Below are positions 1 to 9,185 of a stretch of DNA of 38,548 nucleotides, piece by piece. The stretch comes from Flavobacteriaceae bacterium UBA2765. GTDB lineage: Bacteria > Bacteroidota > Bacteroidia > Flavobacteriales > Flavobacteriaceae. The translations under genes were made by a program, and so were the position numbers. Below the pieces are notes generated by a model that was not told where the DNA came from, did not search any database, and saw only the letters and a list, made by a program, of their open reading frames with translations. The stretch lies in NCBI GenBank assembly GCA_002352665.1, contig DEIV01000121.1, positions 1 to 38,548 on the forward strand, written 5' to 3'. How positions within the stretch are numbered: the stretch's first letter is position 1; every line of letters starts with the position of its first letter.

Positions 1-8
1 TATCGAAC

Positions 9-233
9 TCACGTTAAATAGGTAGTGATTCTATTGGCATGAAAATCTTCCATTTTTCTAGTAATGGCTTCAAAAGGAATTTTTAAATTTTTACAATAAG
101 CTTCTCTCGTTTGCTCAATTAATACATCATCTGCAATAGAAATTACAGAGTCAATACCATATTTTGCTACTTTTATTGGTGAGTCCATCGTAAAACCAAG
201 CCCCATTACTGGGATATGAAAAGTGTGTACCAT
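9..233 (-). CDS. N-terminal part of a conserved Bacteroidota protein, ending early
   Basis: A 74-residue frame that begins with ATG and the motif MVHTFHIPVMGLGFT, followed by a region rich in DSVISI and ADDVLIEQ. From memory this resembles the amino-terminus of a conserved flavobacterial protein of several hundred residues with no assigned function. The frame meets TGA at bases 9-11, only eight bases from the window edge, so the rest of the gene cannot be judged. Either this is a short protein, or a longer gene is interrupted by a stop or frameshift. It lies 79 bases downstream of the GyrI-like gene on the same strand. No signal peptide or membrane segment is visible. Function unknown. Confidence 0.5.
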   Translation of the reverse strand: MVHTFHIPVMGLGFTMDSPIKVAKYGIDSVISIADDVLIEQTREAYCKNLKIPFEAITRKMEDFHANRITTYLT

Positions 234-312
234 AAATTTTTTCTCTTATTATGAATTGTAAGCGGCAAATTTAAAAAGAAGTTTTTTAATAAAGATAGTG
301 TTTGTTCTTTAT

Positions 313-804
313 TCATTGATTTTTTTCCTTTACAGGAATCCAGACCTCTTCTTCAGCATTTGGGTCATTTGGATTGTAATTTTCAGACATAATTTCAAAA
401 TGTGGACGGTTGTCTAGTTGATAAGTTGAGCTGGGGAGCCATATGCCATAAATATATGCCGCAGTTTTATGAAATTCTTTTGGGGTTCCTTTATGGATAA
501 AGACTGCATATTTTCCAGTTGAAAGCGTAAATTTTTCTAGTCCGTCAGGGATATTCTTAAAATTTTCAACTTCAATAGCAGCCCATTTTTCAAATCTTGT
601 TGTTGGAGAAAATTGTTGTATATCAAAATCATGATTATACATCTGAATAGAATAAAAATCTGTAGTTTTTTTATTTGTTATTGATTTTACCTGTGGTTTA
701 AACTTTTGCCATAAAGCTAAGGTTTTGTTTTCAGAAATTGAAGTTTCTATTTGGAGTCCAACGAGTTTTCTTTTAGCTATTTTTACAATTCTTGGTATTT
801 TCAT
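313..804 (-). CDS. GyrI-like / AraC effector-binding domain protein
   Basis: A stand-alone GyrI-like small-molecule-binding domain of 163 residues, without a DNA-binding domain. The C-terminal half has the family pattern: YAVFIHKG, then IYGIWLPSS, RPHFEI, and the acidic end NPNDPNAEEEVWIP. In regulators of the BmrR/Rob type this fold binds drugs or metabolites. As a free protein it is thought to act as a ligand binder or, in some cases, a hydrolase of adducts; no substrate can be read here. No signal peptide is present, so it should be cytoplasmic. It starts 11 bases after the stop of the DUF5689 lipoprotein gene and is probably co-transcribed with the receptor genes upstream. Confidence 0.8.
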   Translation of the reverse strand: MKIPRIVKIAKRKLVGLQIETSISENKTLALWQKFKPQVKSITNKKTTDFYSIQMYNHDFDIQQFSPTTRFEKWAAIEVENFKNIPDGLEKFTLSTGKYAVFIHKGTPKEFHKTAAYIYGIWLPSSTYQLDNRPHFEIMSENYNPNDPNAEEEVWIPVKEKNQ

Positions 805-815
805 AAAGTATAATT

Positions 816-2831
816 TTATCTCACACCAGGTGTAAAATCCTCAGGAGCGTTTTGAGGTATATTGTTGGTTCCGGCTCCACCGGTATCATTCCATATTTGC
901 CATTCACTAAAAGTATAAACTGGATTGCCTTGAGTAATAGTGGTATTTCTCCAAGCCCTTCCATCTTCAAATTCGTGATTAGTGCCAGAGCCATCTTCTC
1001 CAATTACACCAAATATATCTATGACTGTTCCATTAGGATCTATCAATGCTATATTATCATCTCCATTTGATCCGGCCGGACCATTGGCAGCTCCAACCAA
1101 ATCAGGTGTAAACCCATAAGCAGTTTGAAATTCATCTGAATTAATTCCAATAACAAATGCTTGATTAACAGCCATAACATTTCCCGTTAAATCAATTGCG
1201 GAAGTCGCATTAGTATTGTCATTGGTATATCTTATGATTGTCCACCCCGTGAGATCAACATTTTTGCCACTAGCATTATATATTTCTATAAACCTGGCAT
1301 TAGCATTATTATTTGGGTCAGCTAATTCTGAAAAGAAAAGTTGATTGGTCAAATCGCCCATGGGTTCACATCTTGTTTGTGATAATTCAGAAGTATCATT
1401 AGTATCTCGAATTAATAGTACAGGCTGATCATATTTAGAAGCAATGCCAATAATTTTTCCGTTTCCTGTAGGATAATTATCATTGGCAAAAGAAGCTTCA
1501 CTTGATGTTAATATCGAAACCGTATCTGAACAATCTGTCAAAGACTGATTCCCTTTATAAGTGCCTGATTCTTCTTCAAATTGAGTAGCATCCATTTGTA
1601 TTAGTTGTGCTTCGTAATTTCCAGAATTGAGTTCTGATACAGTCAATAGAGCAGGAGCTGGTAAAGCAACATTTTCATCTACAAACAGTACATTTTTATA
1701 TTGCGTAATATTGGCTTGTAATAAGCCCCTCAAACTACCTAAAACAATATCTTTAAGATTAACTTTTATTTGATAACCCCTTTTGACCGAAGTTGAAGAT
1801 GAAAAACGCAAAGCAATAGCACCGGAATGATCCTGAATAAAAGCATTTCTATCTGTCATATTATTTTGGTCTATCCCAGACATGGTAATTACACCTTCTA
1901 TATAAACATCATCTAAAATTTGTGTATCCGTACCTTGAAATATGGCTCTAATTTCAGCAATGGAAATTTGAGTGCCGGTTATAGTTTCAGCAAAACCAAT
2001 ACGTTTTCTTTCTTGGTTTAAATTTAAATCTTCTAATGATCTTGGTAATAGCTGATAGGTATTTCTGAACTTTGTCAATACACCGCGTATAGTACCATTT
2101 CCACTAGGAACTTCTGTAGATCCAAAATTTGTAAAAGCACTGGTTCTTATTTTAATTGTGGTCTTTGATATATCTTCAATACCGTAATTGGTAGCTCCTC
2201 CTACATCGTTATTAGCATCATATAAAGTTTTACCTAAGGCAGCATCTTCAAATTGTACATCTTTTAATTCTATTAAGGTATTTAAATGAGCATCAGTTAT
2301 TTCGTTTAAGACCAATTTATTGACCAGTTGCTCTTCTTCAACAACCTCGCAAGTTTTAATAAGTATATTTTTAAAATTTGTAGCAGGAATTTTACCAATA
2401 GATTCCTCGCCTGTGGCATCGTCAAGAAAATAATTACCAATTTCTAAGCCTTCAAAATGTAACTGAGTGTAACTATTTTGAAGTTGAATGTATACTTTTC
2501 TTCCCGGATTAAAAATGGTATATAAATCTGTAAGATCAACAGGAATGCTAAAACCTCTTGAACCATCTAAGGATTGAAAATGTAAGGTCTTAAAAAAATT
2601 ACCCGCCTGATCATTAGAAGTTACATAGGCTTCAATAACATCTGATGCGGTATATTGAATTACATTGCTTGATGAAGTGTCATAAATTTCTTGAATGAAT
2701 TTTGTGACAGGTATTGATGCATCGTTGCAACTGTTAATATCAGGAATATTGTAATCATCATCTTGAACACACGAATAGAACACACTAATCATTAAAAAAA
2801 TAGAAGATAAATATTTAGTAGTTGTTCTCAT
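816..2831 (-). CDS. DUF5689 and lamin-tail domain lipoprotein
   Basis: A surface or periplasmic lipoprotein of 671 residues. The N-terminus has a signal peptide ending in a lipobox (SVFYSC, Cys about residue 21) followed by acidic residues, as in Bacteroidota lipoproteins exported to the cell surface. The first two thirds match the DUF5689 type of beta-rich domain, with OB-fold-like repeats seen as VYIEGVIT and IRGVLTKF. Residues of about 490-620 form a lamin-tail domain: LFFSELADPNN, FIEIYNASG, VDLTGWTI and the NIALIDPNGTVID segment. In flavobacteria DUF5689 proteins usually lie next to a TonB-dependent receptor, as here (87 bases upstream), so it is probably the ligand-capturing partner of that receptor. 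The ligand is not known. Confidence 0.82.
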   Translation of the reverse strand: MRTTTKYLSSIFLMISVFYSCVQDDDYNIPDINSCNDASIPVTKFIQEIYDTSSSNVIQYTASDVIEAYVTSNDQAGNFFKTLHFQSLDGSRGFSIPVDLTDLYTIFNPGRKVYIQLQNSYTQLHFEGLEIGNYFLDDATGEESIGKIPATNFKNILIKTCEVVEEEQLVNKLVLNEITDAHLNTLIELKDVQFEDAALGKTLYDANNDVGGATNYGIEDISKTTIKIRTSAFTNFGSTEVPSGNGTIRGVLTKFRNTYQLLPRSLEDLNLNQERKRIGFAETITGTQISIAEIRAIFQGTDTQILDDVYIEGVITMSGIDQNNMTDRNAFIQDHSGAIALRFSSSTSVKRGYQIKVNLKDIVLGSLRGLLQANITQYKNVLFVDENVALPAPALLTVSELNSGNYEAQLIQMDATQFEEESGTYKGNQSLTDCSDTVSILTSSEASFANDNYPTGNGKIIGIASKYDQPVLLIRDTNDTSELSQTRCEPMGDLTNQLFFSELADPNNNANARFIEIYNASGKNVDLTGWTIIRYTNDNTNATSAIDLTGNVMAVNQAFVIGINSDEFQTAYGFTPDLVGAANGPAGSNGDDNIALIDPNGTVIDIFGVIGEDGSGTNHEFEDGRAWRNTTITQGNPVYTFSEWQIWNDTGGAGTNNIPQNAPEDFTPGVR

Positions 2832-2918
2832 CTGTTTTAATTTTATTTCTTTAGCAAAAAAACGTGTTTGCTTTTGATTATTTTCTTGTATACCTTAATT
2901 TGCCAAAATTGTTTCATA

Positions 2919-5639
2919 TTATTTGTAATTATTAAAGCTAAAGGCAAGATTTATAAAATAGGTTCTTCCGAAACCATACCAATACTTAGGGCCAAAATTA
3001 CGCTCGTTGCTTTCATTTGTAGTATCCGCCAATAAAGCTGCATAATTTGCCGTACGAGATTGCTCATAGCCACCTGTTTTATAGGTGCTGTCAAGTAAAT
3101 TATGAATACTGGCTACAATTTTAATATTTGTACTTTTTATCCGCCAAGATTTGCCTCCGGAAAGATTTACCAGAAAATAAGGATCAAACTTTTCTTGTTG
3201 TAATAATTTTCTAGCCAAATCAAGATCAATATCTTGAAATGGTTGTCCAAAATCGTTAGGATTGTTAAAAAAATTATTGGTTCGTGATATGGTTGATATA
3301 TCAAGATAACCGTTAGAAAAATAATTCCCGGAGAGGTTAATTGACCAAAATTTTGGGTTTTTATATTCAAAGGCTAGAGCATAGACTTGTTGAGGCCCGT
3401 TTGCTACTTTATAATTTTTAATAAATGCATCTCCAAAATTCTCAAAACCAGTATTATTGATTATATCTTCGCTTAAGCCGGCAATATCAAAATTTACACC
3501 AACTTTGGCATTATTGGTGTAAGTATGTTGGCCAAAAGCAACAACTGCTGAACTGTTAAAACTTGGTGTGAATTGATATTTAAAACCTAATTCTACTCCT
3601 AAATGCCTTTTGTCTATACTTGTAACCACTTCTTGAAAATAATCGGCACCAGAACCAGTTTCAGCAAAAAAAGAATTGACAGTGGTGCCTTCTTTAAAAT
3701 CTGAAATATATGTGGTTATTCTACTTGTAATTTTTTCAGAATTGAAGTGGTAATTTACTTCTGCAGAGGTAATTTTTTCGGAGTGTAAATCAGGAACAAC
3801 AACATTGTTTTCCCTTGAGTTTATAAATGAATTTTGAATAAGAGGGGCCTTAGTAAGATATGCTCCGTAACATTGAATTTGATGAACAGGAGATATTATA
3901 TAATTAAAACCTCCTTTAACTCCTATGGTATTAAAAGCTAATTTTTCACTATCACCTAATGAGTTATTTTCAAAAGCTTGGTTTAAAAATTTTCCATTAC
4001 GTTGGTAGGCAGTATTGGTATAATTTCCTGCAATAAAAAAGTCAATATTATCATATTGCCATTTTATTTGAGTAAAAAAGTCAAGTTGATGGGCATTGAG
4101 ATCAAAATTATACTTAATACGATCTCCTACAATTTTATTTTCATTTCCTAAAACATCATTTTTTGCCGGTTTGCCATTGATCAAATTAAACGGATTAACA
4201 TCAGAGTAATACAAAGAGCCTAAAAGATCTTTTGGACTTGCATAATTATCAGATTTATAATCCTTGTAGGTTAGTCCAAAATCTAAATCTAAATGTAAAT
4301 AAAGTTTGGTATTTAATATAGAATTTAAAGTAAATATCTTTTCATCTTTTTGATTGTTGTAAATTAAATAGCGTGCTGCTCCTCCATCGGGAATATTGAT
4401 ACCATTTAGGTTGGTTTCATATAGGTTTATCCAATTGATATTTGGATTTTCATGAATTGTGGATAAATATTTCCAATAATTGGGATAAGGATTTGGAGCA
4501 TCGTTATAGTCTAATCTACTAGAGCTTTGCAAACTGAATTGATAAGAGATATTTGTGGTTAAGGAAGACCTATTATTTTTATAAAAATGACTTAACATAA
4601 AAATAGGCATTTCAAATTTCTTAATGTTTGCATTTCTTTTTTCATCTTCTTGCCATCCCCAATAAGGGTTATATTTACTTCCAAATTCATTAAAAACACG
4701 TTCAGTAATTGCAGTGGTTTGTCCACTTCTACTTGGTGCATAGAGTGCAGTAGCATTGATACTATTTTGAGAGTTTAATTTATATTCTACAGCCCCAAAT
4801 ATGCTAAAAGCATCGTGTAAAGTGGCATCGACATAACCTTCATTTCCCCACCTTCTCGAGGCTGAAATACTGTATGCCAATCCGTTCTCTTGCCACCCCG
4901 AATTATAGGTTGCCATGGTACTACCTGTATAATTTTTATCAGAAATAGAGCTTGATATTCTTAATCCCGGTCTCATTTTAGATGCCCTAGTATTGATATT
5001 TGTTGAACCTAGAAGGTTACCAAAAGAAGTGTTGCTATATGACAAGCCAAGAGATATATTTTTATTTCTAGTGATATCATTTAGTCCACTCCAAGCCTTC
5101 CATTGAGGTATTCCATCATTTAAATTATGCATTGATACACCATTAAACAATACTTGGGTATGTTTGGCGTCATATCCCCGAATGCTAAAAAATGACTGAC
5201 TAAAATCAAATGCCGCATGCTTTAAAAAAATATCTTTTGAAGTGGCTAAAAATGAAGGGTTGGTATTAAATGAAGTATGCTCTTGCCAAACTATTTGTCC
5301 AGCATCATCTAGATAGGTAAAATCATTTATTAAATAAAACACGCCTAAATTTATAACTTGATCATCTGCTATGGAAACAGGATAGCGTTGCGTTTCATAA
5401 TCCATTATGCTAATTTCAATGATATGATCTCCTATAGGTATATCGGTTATTGAGAACTTTCCATTATCATCTGTAAGCTCTTCTAGTGGCGTTCCAAGTA
5501 CACTAATATTAGCATTGCTTAGTGGTTTTTGAGTTTTATAATCAATTAAAGTGCCTTTGACAATACCATAATCTGATTGGGCATTACTAAATAATGCAAA
5601 AACTGAAAAGCAAATAAGTGTTAGCGTAATTTTAATCAT
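2919..5639 (-). CDS. TonB-dependent outer-membrane receptor with carboxypeptidase-regulatory-like domain
   Basis: An outer-membrane active transporter of 906 residues, powered by TonB-ExbBD. Residues 1-20 are a Sec signal peptide (ALFSNAQ). Residues of about 25-110 form a carboxypeptidase-regulatory-like beta-sandwich (GIVKGTLIDYKT, KFSITDIPIGDH). A plug domain follows (about 125-240, with SIRGYDAKHTQVLFNGV), then a barrel rich in aromatic strands, ending YFINLAFSFNNYK. It is shorter than typical SusC proteins (about 1000 residues) and is accompanied by a DUF5689 protein rather than SusD, so it is not a standard polysaccharide locus. The gene is divergent from the tandem lipoproteins at 5711. 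The substrate cannot be deduced from sequence alone. Confidence 0.9.
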   Translation of the reverse strand: MIKITLTLICFSVFALFSNAQSDYGIVKGTLIDYKTQKPLSNANISVLGTPLEELTDDNGKFSITDIPIGDHIIEISIMDYETQRYPVSIADDQVINLGVFYLINDFTYLDDAGQIVWQEHTSFNTNPSFLATSKDIFLKHAAFDFSQSFFSIRGYDAKHTQVLFNGVSMHNLNDGIPQWKAWSGLNDITRNKNISLGLSYSNTSFGNLLGSTNINTRASKMRPGLRISSSISDKNYTGSTMATYNSGWQENGLAYSISASRRWGNEGYVDATLHDAFSIFGAVEYKLNSQNSINATALYAPSRSGQTTAITERVFNEFGSKYNPYWGWQEDEKRNANIKKFEMPIFMLSHFYKNNRSSLTTNISYQFSLQSSSRLDYNDAPNPYPNYWKYLSTIHENPNINWINLYETNLNGINIPDGGAARYLIYNNQKDEKIFTLNSILNTKLYLHLDLDFGLTYKDYKSDNYASPKDLLGSLYYSDVNPFNLINGKPAKNDVLGNENKIVGDRIKYNFDLNAHQLDFFTQIKWQYDNIDFFIAGNYTNTAYQRNGKFLNQAFENNSLGDSEKLAFNTIGVKGGFNYIISPVHQIQCYGAYLTKAPLIQNSFINSRENNVVVPDLHSEKITSAEVNYHFNSEKITSRITTYISDFKEGTTVNSFFAETGSGADYFQEVVTSIDKRHLGVELGFKYQFTPSFNSSAVVAFGQHTYTNNAKVGVNFDIAGLSEDIINNTGFENFGDAFIKNYKVANGPQQVYALAFEYKNPKFWSINLSGNYFSNGYLDISTISRTNNFFNNPNDFGQPFQDIDLDLARKLLQQEKFDPYFLVNLSGGKSWRIKSTNIKIVASIHNLLDSTYKTGGYEQSRTANYAALLADTTNESNERNFGPKYWYGFGRTYFINLAFSFNNYK

Positions 5640-5710
5640 AGCAATTAAAATGGCTTAACAAGATACAAATTTTTATATTTACATAAATATTCACTAACTA
5701 AAAATCTCAA

Positions 5711-6640
5711 ATGATGAAGTTTAAACTATTATTTATTGCTACTATATTATTGGTTAGCTGTGGAAAATTGGGCGAGAAAATCAAAGATGAAGTAGCAGAA
5801 AAAAGTAACGAGAATGTAAATGATGTTGGAAGTGTTATTGCTTATAACAATTTCTTAGTAGATTATTTGAATGAAGCGAGTGATTTGGTAAAAGATGCTA
5901 TTGAAGATGCTGTTGAGATAAAAACTATAGTAAATAAAAAAGAAATTAAAGGATATTATACAGGAGGTGATGTCTTTATGAGACCTACACCGGACATTCA
6001 TAAAAAAAGAGAAGGAATATTATTATTAGAACCAGATAGTAACATTCCTAGTGAAGTTAAAGATAGTTTAGTAAATAATATTAAAGCTACTGCTGAATCT
6101 TTTGAGAATATTAAAAAAGCATATGAATCATTTAATAAGTATTTAGATAGTGAAAATTTTAAAGATGATGATTGGGCTGAAGGGAAAAAAATATCAGAAG
6201 ATTTAGAAAAAAATATCAGAAGTTATTATTCCAATAGAACCAAAGTGTATGGAATATTAGAACCATTGGCAATAGCGGCTGAAATAAAATTGTTGGAAGA
6301 CCATCCGTTACAGGAAACTATTATAGCTTCGAAAACTGATCTAGGTTTGGTTGAAGAAATTGTTAACATGGTTTATTTACAAGAAACAGTTGATATGAGA
6401 GCTTTAAACTCTAAATATATTGCGTTAGAAGCTAATTTTAAAAAAAACAAAGGTTTAACCCCTGACTTACTAAAAAAACATAAAAAAAATGATTTTTATT
6501 CTAGATTTTATAAACAGTTAGAAGAAATATTAGGTAAAATTCGAAAAAGCAAAAGGGATGATAAGATCACCGAAAGTGAAGCAAATGATATTAGAAGTAG
6601 TTACGGTTACCTAGTTGATCGTTATAATGATTTTGTTTAA
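5711..6640 (+). CDS. Lipoprotein resembling YiiG / DUF3829, first of a tandem pair
   Basis: A predicted lipoprotein of 308-309 residues. Two ATG codons stand side by side at 5711 and 5714; the paralogue downstream starts MKFK, so 5714 may be the true start. The signal peptide ends at the lipobox LLVSC (Cys about 17) followed by GKLGE. The mature part is alpha-helical and highly charged, with IAYNNFLVDYLNEA near the front and a C-terminal SYGYLVDRYNDFV. This layout resembles the YiiG-type DUF3829 lipoproteins, but the match is by pattern only. The next gene encodes a clear paralogue with the same motifs in the same order, so the pair arose by tandem duplication. Function unknown. Confidence 0.72.
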   Translation: MMKFKLLFIATILLVSCGKLGEKIKDEVAEKSNENVNDVGSVIAYNNFLVDYLNEASDLVKDAIEDAVEIKTIVNKKEIKGYYTGGDVFMRPTPDIHKKREGILLLEPDSNIPSEVKDSLVNNIKATAESFENIKKAYESFNKYLDSENFKDDDWAEGKKISEDLEKNIRSYYSNRTKVYGILEPLAIAAEIKLLEDHPLQETIIASKTDLGLVEEIVNMVYLQETVDMRALNSKYIALEANFKKNKGLTPDLLKKHKKNDFYSRFYKQLEEILGKIRKSKRDDKITESEANDIRSSYGYLVDRYNDFV

Positions 6641-6811
6641 ATATTTAAAAATCTATATTAAATTGAAGTTACAAGGAAATGTAGATTTTTATTACTGCTC
6701 TGCAACTGTGGTTTGTCTAAAAAAGTAGAACATAAAAATTGTTTAAGAGGTATGATATAGTTAAACTTTATTTACATTTACAGTATTAATTTAAAAACCA
6801 AAATCTTAATT

Positions 6812-7732
6812 ATGAAATTTAAAATTTTATTTATTGTTACAACATTATTGATAAGTTGCGGAAAATTGGGAGATAAAGCCAAAGATGCAGTTGATGGGTT
6901 AAGTGTTGCAAGTACTGATGAAGCAGGAAGCATTATTGCATATAATAATGCCATGATTGATTATATGAATGAAGCTGGTAATAAAATTGATGCCGCTGCT
7001 AATGATTATGAAAAAATGAGAACAATAGTAACTCAAAAAAGAAAGCCAAGAATGCTTATGAGCATGGCTTTTATAGGAATAATTCCAGATGTTAATAAAG
7101 ATAATGATGGAATATTATTATTAAAACCAGGTAATATTTTACCTTCTGATATAAAAGAAGAGTTGGTGGGTAAAGTTAAATCAGCATCAGAATCTTTTGA
7201 TGCAGTAGAGAAAGCTTATAAAGATTTTAAAAATTATTATGATCTTGAAGATTTTAAGGATGATGATTGGGCAAAAGGAAAAGATTATGTGGATATTATA
7301 GAAAAAAATATTACTAGTTTTTACGACCAAAGATCTGAGGCATATAACATAATAAAACCTTTGGCTGATGCGGCCGAAGTAGAATTATTAAAAGATCATC
7401 CATTAAAGGAGGTTCTTATTGCTTCAAAAGCAGATTTGAGTTTGGTTGAAGAAATTATAGATATAGTTTATGCTGAAAATATTGACATAAATGCATTAAA
7501 CTCTAAATATACTGAATTAGAAAATAACGTTAAGGAACATAGGGTTTTGACTCCTGAATTATTAAAAGAGCATGATAAAGAAAGGTCTTATAAATCATAT
7601 TATGAGCAATTAGATGATTTTTTAGGAGCGTTAAGAAAAAACAAACGAGATGGTAAAATTACACAAGATGAAGCTGAAGATATAAGTGATGAATATAAAT
7701 ACCTAATTAGAGATTATAATAGCTTTGTGTAA
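6812..7732 (+). CDS. Lipoprotein resembling YiiG / DUF3829, second of a tandem pair
   Basis: A 306-residue lipoprotein (lipobox LLISC, Cys 16, then GKLGD). It shares with the preceding gene the segments SIIAYNNAMIDYMNEA, ILLLKPG, DFKDDDWAKGKD, ASKADLSLVEEI, ALNSKYTELE and the C-terminal motif YKYLIRDYNSFV. The central stretch of about residues 75-95 differs most (RMLMSMAFIGIIPD against a Gly-Tyr-rich segment in the partner). It has its own 171-base upstream region rather than a coupled start, so it may be transcribed separately. No enzymatic motif is visible. The long charged helices suggest a periplasmic or surface helical bundle; that is inference. Confidence 0.75.
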   Translation: MKFKILFIVTTLLISCGKLGDKAKDAVDGLSVASTDEAGSIIAYNNAMIDYMNEAGNKIDAAANDYEKMRTIVTQKRKPRMLMSMAFIGIIPDVNKDNDGILLLKPGNILPSDIKEELVGKVKSASESFDAVEKAYKDFKNYYDLEDFKDDDWAKGKDYVDIIEKNITSFYDQRSEAYNIIKPLADAAEVELLKDHPLKEVLIASKADLSLVEEIIDIVYAENIDINALNSKYTELENNVKEHRVLTPELLKEHDKERSYKSYYEQLDDFLGALRKNKRDGKITQDEAEDISDEYKYLIRDYNSFV

Positions 7733-7937
7733 ATTTTGTTATCTAAATCAAATATAATTAACCTATAATTATTTGTTAGATTTTTTGATTAACCTTTCTA
7801 ATATGTAGTGTGGGTTTATATTGTTAAATTATATTTTAAGTGTTTATTTGAATTTTTATATTGACCTCATCAGGTTGATTTCATTGTGTAATTGGGCATA
7901 ATTTTTGATGTTCATTATATAAATTAACTTATTTATT

Positions 7938-8762
7938 TTGTCAAATACAATTTATTCTATTAAGTTTAGTCTGCTTGTTTTCTTTATGGGAATTTTTATC
8001 ACTCATGCCCAAGAGGATGACTGGGATAGTTATCTGGCTGAAGCCGAAAAAGGCTTGATGGCAATTAATGTAAATTTTAAATATGTTCTTGCTAGACCCA
8101 GTTATAAAAACCTTGTATTGGTAGGAACTAAAACAAAAAAGTGTTTTAAAAACGGAGCACCAAATGCCGAAGGATTAGATGAAATTTATGCCTTTTCAGA
8201 TTCTATTGCTAGGTTATTAAACCAAATGACTAAGAATAAACTGGCAGGCATTCTTACCTATCAATGTGCCGGATTTGACGTGTATTACGTTAAAGATACC
8301 ATAGATATTAGAAATAAAATAAACGGCTTAATTCAGCAAAGTTTCAGCAATACTAGAAACTACCTTGTTATAAGAGGAGATAAAAGATGGAATTACTATG
8401 AAGAAGTACTCTACCCTAAAGATATTTCTGATAATTTTTTCGCAAATCAAGAATATCTAAGCCAACTGTTTTATGAAGGGAAAGATCTATCAAAAACAAT
8501 AAAAGTAACACATTGGAGCTCCTTTAAAAAAGACAAAAGGAGACAAAAGTTCATTGATAAAGTAAAAGCCATCAATTTCAACGTAGACTCTCTAAAGTTC
8601 AAAAAAGGCAATAAATATCCATTTGAAGTAAAAATTTATCGTGAAAACAATCTAAACCCTACCTATATAAATGAGGTGACAAAAGTATTAGATATACTTT
8701 CTAGATCTTATGGCGGTTATTATGACGGATGGAGTGCTGAGTTTGAAGAGGAAAACGAGTAA
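7938..8762 (+). CDS. Exported protein with DUF695 and RraB-like domains
   Basis: A 274-residue protein whose start is TTG at 7938. No ATG lies between the in-frame stop at 7920 and the signal-peptide core, and the first in-frame ATG (codon 17) would cut off the signal peptide, which ends THAQ about residue 25. Residues 30-165 resemble DUF695 (an open alpha/beta domain). Residues of about 190-270 carry the RraB pattern: THWSSFKK, a stretch with INFNVDSL, YPFEVKIYRE, and the ending SYGGYYDGWSAEFE. RraB in proteobacteria is a cytoplasmic inhibitor of RNase E, but DUF695-RraB fusions are common with unknown roles. The signal peptide implies a periplasmic or outer location, where RNase control is not possible, so the fold must do another job here. 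Confidence 0.75.
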   Translation: MSNTIYSIKFSLLVFFMGIFITHAQEDDWDSYLAEAEKGLMAINVNFKYVLARPSYKNLVLVGTKTKKCFKNGAPNAEGLDEIYAFSDSIARLLNQMTKNKLAGILTYQCAGFDVYYVKDTIDIRNKINGLIQQSFSNTRNYLVIRGDKRWNYYEEVLYPKDISDNFFANQEYLSQLFYEGKDLSKTIKVTHWSSFKKDKRRQKFIDKVKAINFNVDSLKFKKGNKYPFEVKIYRENNLNPTYINEVTKVLDILSRSYGGYYDGWSAEFEEENE

Positions 8763-8778
8763 TAGTTTTATGTTAGAT

Positions 8779-9162
8779 TCAATTCTCTGATTTAAGATCC
8801 TGTTCTTTAAGTATTTTATTCTCCGTACTTTCTAATTCTTCTACATTAACAATTTTGTTATTTTCGTAGGTAACTTTTTTTCCTTTGTTTTTATTCCAAT
8901 AAAACCATGTACCTACTTTAATGCCATTATTATAAAAGCCAACACATCTTTTGCTACCATCTTCATCAAAACTTTCCCATTGTGCATGAAGTTTGTCATT
9001 TTTAGAAAGAAAACCATGTTGCATTAAGTTTCCGTTTTCATAATAAATGGTTACTTCATAAAGATCTTTTCCAATCTTTTCAATTTTTTTTATATCATTG
9101 TTTTGAGCAAATGTAATGGAAGTAAAAAACAATAATAGTAATAGTGTAGCAGACTTTTTCAT
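8779..9162 (-). CDS. Exported YwqK/MORN-like repeat protein
   Basis: A 127-residue protein with a Sec signal peptide (TSITFAQ, about 20 residues). The mature part holds MORN-type repeats of the YwqK class: VTIYYENGNLMQHGF, WESFDEDGSKRCVGFY and IKVGTWFYWNKNKG. Proteins of this kind are often labelled YwqK antitoxins, but in Bacteroidota most are exported and no toxin gene lies beside this one; the antitoxin label should not be carried over. It converges with the DUF695/RraB gene (16 bases between stops). Upstream is a TAnnTTTG box and a perfect short palindrome. Function unknown. Confidence 0.75.
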   Translation of the reverse strand: MKKSATLLLLLFFTSITFAQNNDIKKIEKIGKDLYEVTIYYENGNLMQHGFLSKNDKLHAQWESFDEDGSKRCVGFYNNGIKVGTWFYWNKNKGKKVTYENNKIVNVEELESTENKILKEQDLKSEN

Positions 9163-9170
9163 GACGTGAA

Positions 9171-9185
9171 ATGTTAAGTTAACAT
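9171..9185. repeat. Perfect 15-base palindrome in the 5' leader of the YwqK-like gene
   Basis: ATGTTAAGTTAACAT is a 7-base inverted repeat around one central base. It lies between the -7 box (9186-9193, minus) and the ATG at 9162. Its position just downstream of the likely transcription start would suit a dimeric repressor, but no regulator is known for it. A short A/T-rich palindrome can also arise by chance. Confidence 0.35.

Noticed and set aside
2919..5639. SusC of a polysaccharide utilisation locus
   Set aside because: There is no SusD-like neighbour; the partner is a DUF5689 protein and the receptor is shorter than typical SusC.
8779..9162. YwqK antitoxin of a toxin-antitoxin system
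   Set aside because: The protein has a signal peptide and no toxin gene is adjacent; only the MORN-like repeat resemblance is supported.
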